Source of the DNA: Saccharomycopsis malanga
Lineage: Eukaryota; Ascomycota; Saccharomycetes; Ascoideales; Saccharomycopsidaceae
Direction of reading: 5' to 3'
DNA length: 64,000 bases
Assembly: GCA_004014935.1 (NCBI GenBank)
Contig: CP025325.1
Span: 1,922,001-1,986,000, forward strand
Position numbers and translations under genes: made by a program. Below are positions 61,214-64,000 of this stretch, piece after piece (position 1 is the stretch's first letter; every line of letters starts with the position of its first letter). Under the pieces are notes generated by a model, which did no database searches, had not been told where the DNA came from, and worked only from the letters and a program-made list of their open reading frames with translations.

Positions 61214-63769
61214 TTATCGTTTCCGCTTTCTGTTTCCAAGACCTGACTTCTTTTTCTTAGTCCCAATGGTGCTACTATTAATATCAATATCATTGTTATC
61301 AAGGTTAGCATTCTCATCATCTTCAGATCCTAGAGCTGCTGACTGTGTGACGCTGTTCTCGTCGCACCAGTCTTTAATGATTTGCATATCAAGATTTGTT
61401 TCATGCGACTCCAAAATCAGTTTTACTTCGTTCAAGGAAATTGGTTCAAAAGTTAATATTTTGTCATACAACCCAGAATTCTTCATTACCAACCTACTGA
61501 TGTAATTGAAAAGGGTAACACGAACGTCTTGAGGAGATAACTCTGTAAGTTTCTCATAAAACTCGGCGCTTTGTTTTTGTTTTGCCTCTTCTGTCTTTAT
61601 CTTAATTTCTTTTTTAGACAAATCAGGATTGGCACTATAATCCCCGATATCCTCTAACTGTATGGCGAAGCTGCAATCAGCACCTAATAGTATTTTGTAA
61701 ACGTTCCAGAGATGACTGCTCATTTCCTGCTTGCTTCTTTTGGTTTTCAAACTCCATTTCTGAGATAAAAGGCGCAATATCACTAAGGACATGTTATCAA
61801 ATACAGTCTTATACTTGCTTGTTTCCGTACTTTTCTCTTCACTTAGATCAGCTGCATCAGGACTGGAAGGAACCTGAAGCTCAGAGATATCACCGACATC
61901 CTGCGATGCCAGATCATCATTTTCCGGATCAACCTTATTGTAGACCTCTCTCCTTATTTCAATAATGCTTATCTCGTTTTCATCTTCCGACTGCGAATCG
62001 GGTATCTCATCCGGTTCTCGCTGTCGATTCTTGTACGACACAGTGGCATCAGACTTTTTATAGGGAGACTTGAGTTCGTCTATACGGCCCTTGAACTCAT
62101 ATAGAACAGTATGGTATTGTTTCTGACCGTTATTAGGTTTAATTTGTGAACGTGCTGTTGAATATACACTTGATTTACAATTTATATTTGAACTTGTATC
62201 AACTGAGTCCTGAAATTGCAGTTTAAGTTCATCGCGCTTGAAATGACTATCTAATGCACCTTCTAATGGTATATGTTCCAATTGGTTGATTTCGTTTTCT
62301 ATTAAGGTCTCTTTATGTACAGGGCTGTCCATGGCAGTCATATATTTGCTAGTCGGGTCCTCGTTATCAGGTTGGTTTCCATTTGATAGATACAAAAACT
62401 CTTCCATATCTTGTGTTGATAATTTGCCATATCCCTGGTGTGGGTTGAACTCGTCGTCCTCTAGGATAGAGTCCAATATCTGTGTAGACTTTTGTTTCTT
62501 GTCCAATGTATCGTAAGTATTTCGGGATATCTGATATTCTCCATCGACAATGTTGACGATTTCATCACCCTCTTCACCATAAGAGTCATGAATGGAGTGC
62601 ACGTCTATATCATCCCGATTTATGAAGTCTTTAATAGGACTAGGCAACTCGCTGTTATGATTGGTTTTTACGAAAGAGCCACTGGACCTTATAGACTCCA
62701 CAAGACTTTTAGCCCTTTGTAACGCTTTCTCGCTAAAGCTCACCGAGGCCTTGATTTCTATTTTGCTGGTCTCATTCGAAGCGGACTTGTTATCTGAAGC
62801 GTTAATTAGCTTGTCGGTAAAAGCAGCGCGATTCTTTACGTTCAGTAGTTTTGTTGGAGAAACTTTGATAGGAGAAGCTCTTGGTGATGACGACGGTATT
62901 TCTATAATATTTTCTTGTGGGGGAGTGCCCATTAAACCTGTATCTACATCAATTACGCTGTGTTCTTCGCTCTGTTGAGTCAAATCAATGATATTGTTTT
63001 GTGAATCAAGTTCTTTTTTTCTGTCATTGACAAGCTGCGAAAGAGTAAGCATGGTATGTTCATCGAGTTCAGAAACACTGCTTTGTGCGCTGGCCAAGGC
63101 GGTGTCGTTGGTCTCTACGTCGTAAAGCCATCTGAGGTCTTCAGGAATGAGTCTGGTCTTGGGCAAACTGCTGGCCATCCCCCATAAGGTGGGGGTTTCT
63201 TGGGAGGTGGCCTGATATTGGGAGTCGTATTGTTCTTCGTAGACTTTATTGATTTTGGATAAAGAAAGTTTGGCTTTTTTCGATAAGGAAGGGAAATTAA
63301 CTCGGATTATTTTCAACAAGTTGAACCATTCATCCTTGGAATAGACTATTGTTTCGTCGGGCACGTCATCTTCCGACTCACTGTTGGACACGCCGCGGGT
63401 TTCTAAAGACTCTATCTTGTCTAAGATCTCGTTGACCTTCCTCTTCTTTCCAGACAACAATTTCAATATAGATTCGTTATGGGACTTTTTGGCATGTTTT
63501 CGAGACATCTGGCCGGTGATTGAAACCACTCCTGTTTTAGTCTTGCGCTTCTTGGCAGGGTTTTTGGGTTTTTTGGGAGCCTTGCTAGACATCAAGGTTA
63601 ATGGCGGATCAACATGGTCATCATCACTGTTTTTAGAGAATTTTCGTAGGTCCATCAAAGCTTTCTCGTTCTTCTCTCGAGCCTCCCAGAGATCTAGATT
63701 TGATTGGATCTGCGTATTAAGAAACACATTTGGCTCGCCACTATCCTGTCCAACTCGATCATCCGCCAT
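61214..63769 (-). CDS. SLX4: Slx4 structure-specific nuclease scaffold
   Basis: 851 residues from the ATG at 63769 (MADDRVGQDSG). The frame is open to 63865, but the extra 32 codons look like leader. Slx4 is the platform and regulatory partner of the Slx1 GIY-YIG nuclease and also docks Rtt107-Dpb11. Evidence: the conserved C-terminal region with FDNMSLVILRLLSQKWSLKTKRSKQEM (about 668-695) and the Slx1-binding domain (about 735-810; LTELSPQDVRVTLFNYISRLV, FEPISLNEVKLIL). A basic NLS-like PKKPKNPAKKRKTKTG lies near 65-80 and another, KKKKSGLGNRKRKR, ends the protein. The middle is acidic and disordered with several SQ/TQ and S-P sites, as in yeast Slx4. The promoter carries an MCB box. Confidence 0.86.
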   Translation of the reverse strand: MADDRVGQDSGEPNVFLNTQIQSNLDLWEAREKNEKALMDLRKFSKNSDDDHVDPPLTLMSSKAPKKPKNPAKKRKTKTGVVSITGQMSRKHAKKSHNESILKLLSGKKRKVNEILDKIESLETRGVSNSESEDDVPDETIVYSKDEWFNLLKIIRVNFPSLSKKAKLSLSKINKVYEEQYDSQYQATSQETPTLWGMASSLPKTRLIPEDLRWLYDVETNDTALASAQSSVSELDEHTMLTLSQLVNDRKKELDSQNNIIDLTQQSEEHSVIDVDTGLMGTPPQENIIEIPSSSPRASPIKVSPTKLLNVKNRAAFTDKLINASDNKSASNETSKIEIKASVSFSEKALQRAKSLVESIRSSGSFVKTNHNSELPSPIKDFINRDDIDVHSIHDSYGEEGDEIVNIVDGEYQISRNTYDTLDKKQKSTQILDSILEDDEFNPHQGYGKLSTQDMEEFLYLSNGNQPDNEDPTSKYMTAMDSPVHKETLIENEINQLEHIPLEGALDSHFKRDELKLQFQDSVDTSSNINCKSSVYSTARSQIKPNNGQKQYHTVLYEFKGRIDELKSPYKKSDATVSYKNRQREPDEIPDSQSEDENEISIIEIRREVYNKVDPENDDLASQDVGDISELQVPSSPDAADLSEEKSTETSKYKTVFDNMSLVILRLLSQKWSLKTKRSKQEMSSHLWNVYKILLGADCSFAIQLEDIGDYSANPDLSKKEIKIKTEEAKQKQSAEFYEKLTELSPQDVRVTLFNYISRLVMKNSGLYDKILTFEPISLNEVKLILESHETNLDMQIIKDWCDENSVTQSAALGSEDDENANLDNNDIDINSSTIGTKKKKSGLGNRKRKR

Positions 63770-63876
63770 TGTTTTGTATATCTTCTTTCCAGACTGGCAC
63801 CAAATAGTGCCCCGATGAGCTGATTTGTATAACTTTACAAGATCACGTTTTTTTCCATATAGCAAGAAAAGTCGCG

Positions 63877-63882
63877 ACGCGT
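63877..63882. promoter_or_regulatory. MCB box ACGCGT in the SLX4 divergent promoter
   Basis: ACGCGT inside GTCGCGACGCGT, 108 bp upstream of the SLX4 ATG and 85 bp upstream of the next gene. MCB is the MBF (Mbp1-Swi6) site driving G1/S expression of replication and repair genes. Confidence 0.65.
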
Positions 63883-63966
63883 AGTGGCGCTGAATTTATA
63901 ATATTAATTCTATCGGATTCGTGTTTAAAATATTCACTATAGACAACATATATTAGATACGATAAT

Positions 63967-64000
63967 ATGACCGCTTCAATAGACAAGAAAGAATATGTTA
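63967..64000 (+). CDS. start of an unidentified gene running off the right edge
   Basis: ATG followed by eleven open codons (MTASIDKKEYV...) to the window end, divergent from SLX4 with 197 bp between the starts. An A at -3 and A/T-rich context fit a yeast start. Too short to identify. Confidence 0.4.
   Translation, partial: MTASIDKKEYV

Noticed and set aside
1-64000. CRISPR arrays, bacterial operons, riboswitches
   Set aside because: None seen; the gene content is eukaryotic and no regularly spaced repeat array is present.

Overview
The window is nuclear DNA of a budding yeast (Saccharomycotina), most likely from the CTG-Ser clade (Candida, Lodderomyces, Debaryomyces and relatives). It is AT-rich, its genes are almost all intronless, and leucine is mostly TTG. 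CTG is scarce and turns up in serine-rich disordered stretches, for example three CTG codons in a Ser/Thr run of the RAV2-like gene. Recognisable yeast orthologues are EMC1, ARL3, HEM14, LYS4, UTP13, STE12 (CPH1 in Candida), RMT2, RAD9 and SLX4. An NDUFAF7-type methyltransferase fits a yeast that keeps respiratory complex I. I cannot fix the genus from sequence alone.

Layout. 1-7 kb: 3' part of EMC1, a seven-TM PalH/Rim21/Dfg16-type pH sensor and an unrecognised Cys/His-rich putative transcription factor. 7.8-13.2 kb: a large Adr1-like C2H2 regulator and the Arf-like GTPase ARL3. 14.1-27.7 kb: a compact metabolic and housekeeping block with the methyltransferase, HEM14 (haem), LYS4 (lysine, with a Gcn4 site), a RAV2/Rogdi-like V-ATPase assembly factor, UTP13 (SSU processome, with PAC and RRPE-like promoter motifs) and a YMD8-like sugar-nucleotide transporter. 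29.6-39.2 kb: STE12, an unknown disordered protein, a CECR5-type HAD hydrolase and RMT2. At 39.4 kb lies an intron-containing tRNA-Arg(ACG), followed by an isolated gene remnant. 41.8-44.2 kb: an STP1/STP2-type amino-acid-response factor.

44.2-53.7 kb is gene-poor. A 6.3-kb block lies between the 3' ends of two convergent regulator genes (the STP1/2-like gene and a small Zn2Cys6 protein), so it is not an ordinary promoter. It holds no convincing gene, only scattered repeats and possible decayed retroelement sequence. A regional centromere, a non-coding RNA locus or a decayed locus are the leading ideas. A 2.2-kb divergent region with simple-sequence and ATGC/CA repeats follows.

53.7-64 kb looks like a meiosis and genome-integrity neighbourhood: a divergent, sporulation-type septin and an unrecognised helical protein, both apparently with short first exons and introns, then convergent RAD9 (Tudor plus tandem BRCT, with a striking TQK repeat array) and SLX4. 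An MCB (ACGCGT) box sits in the promoter shared by SLX4 and a gene that begins at the right edge.
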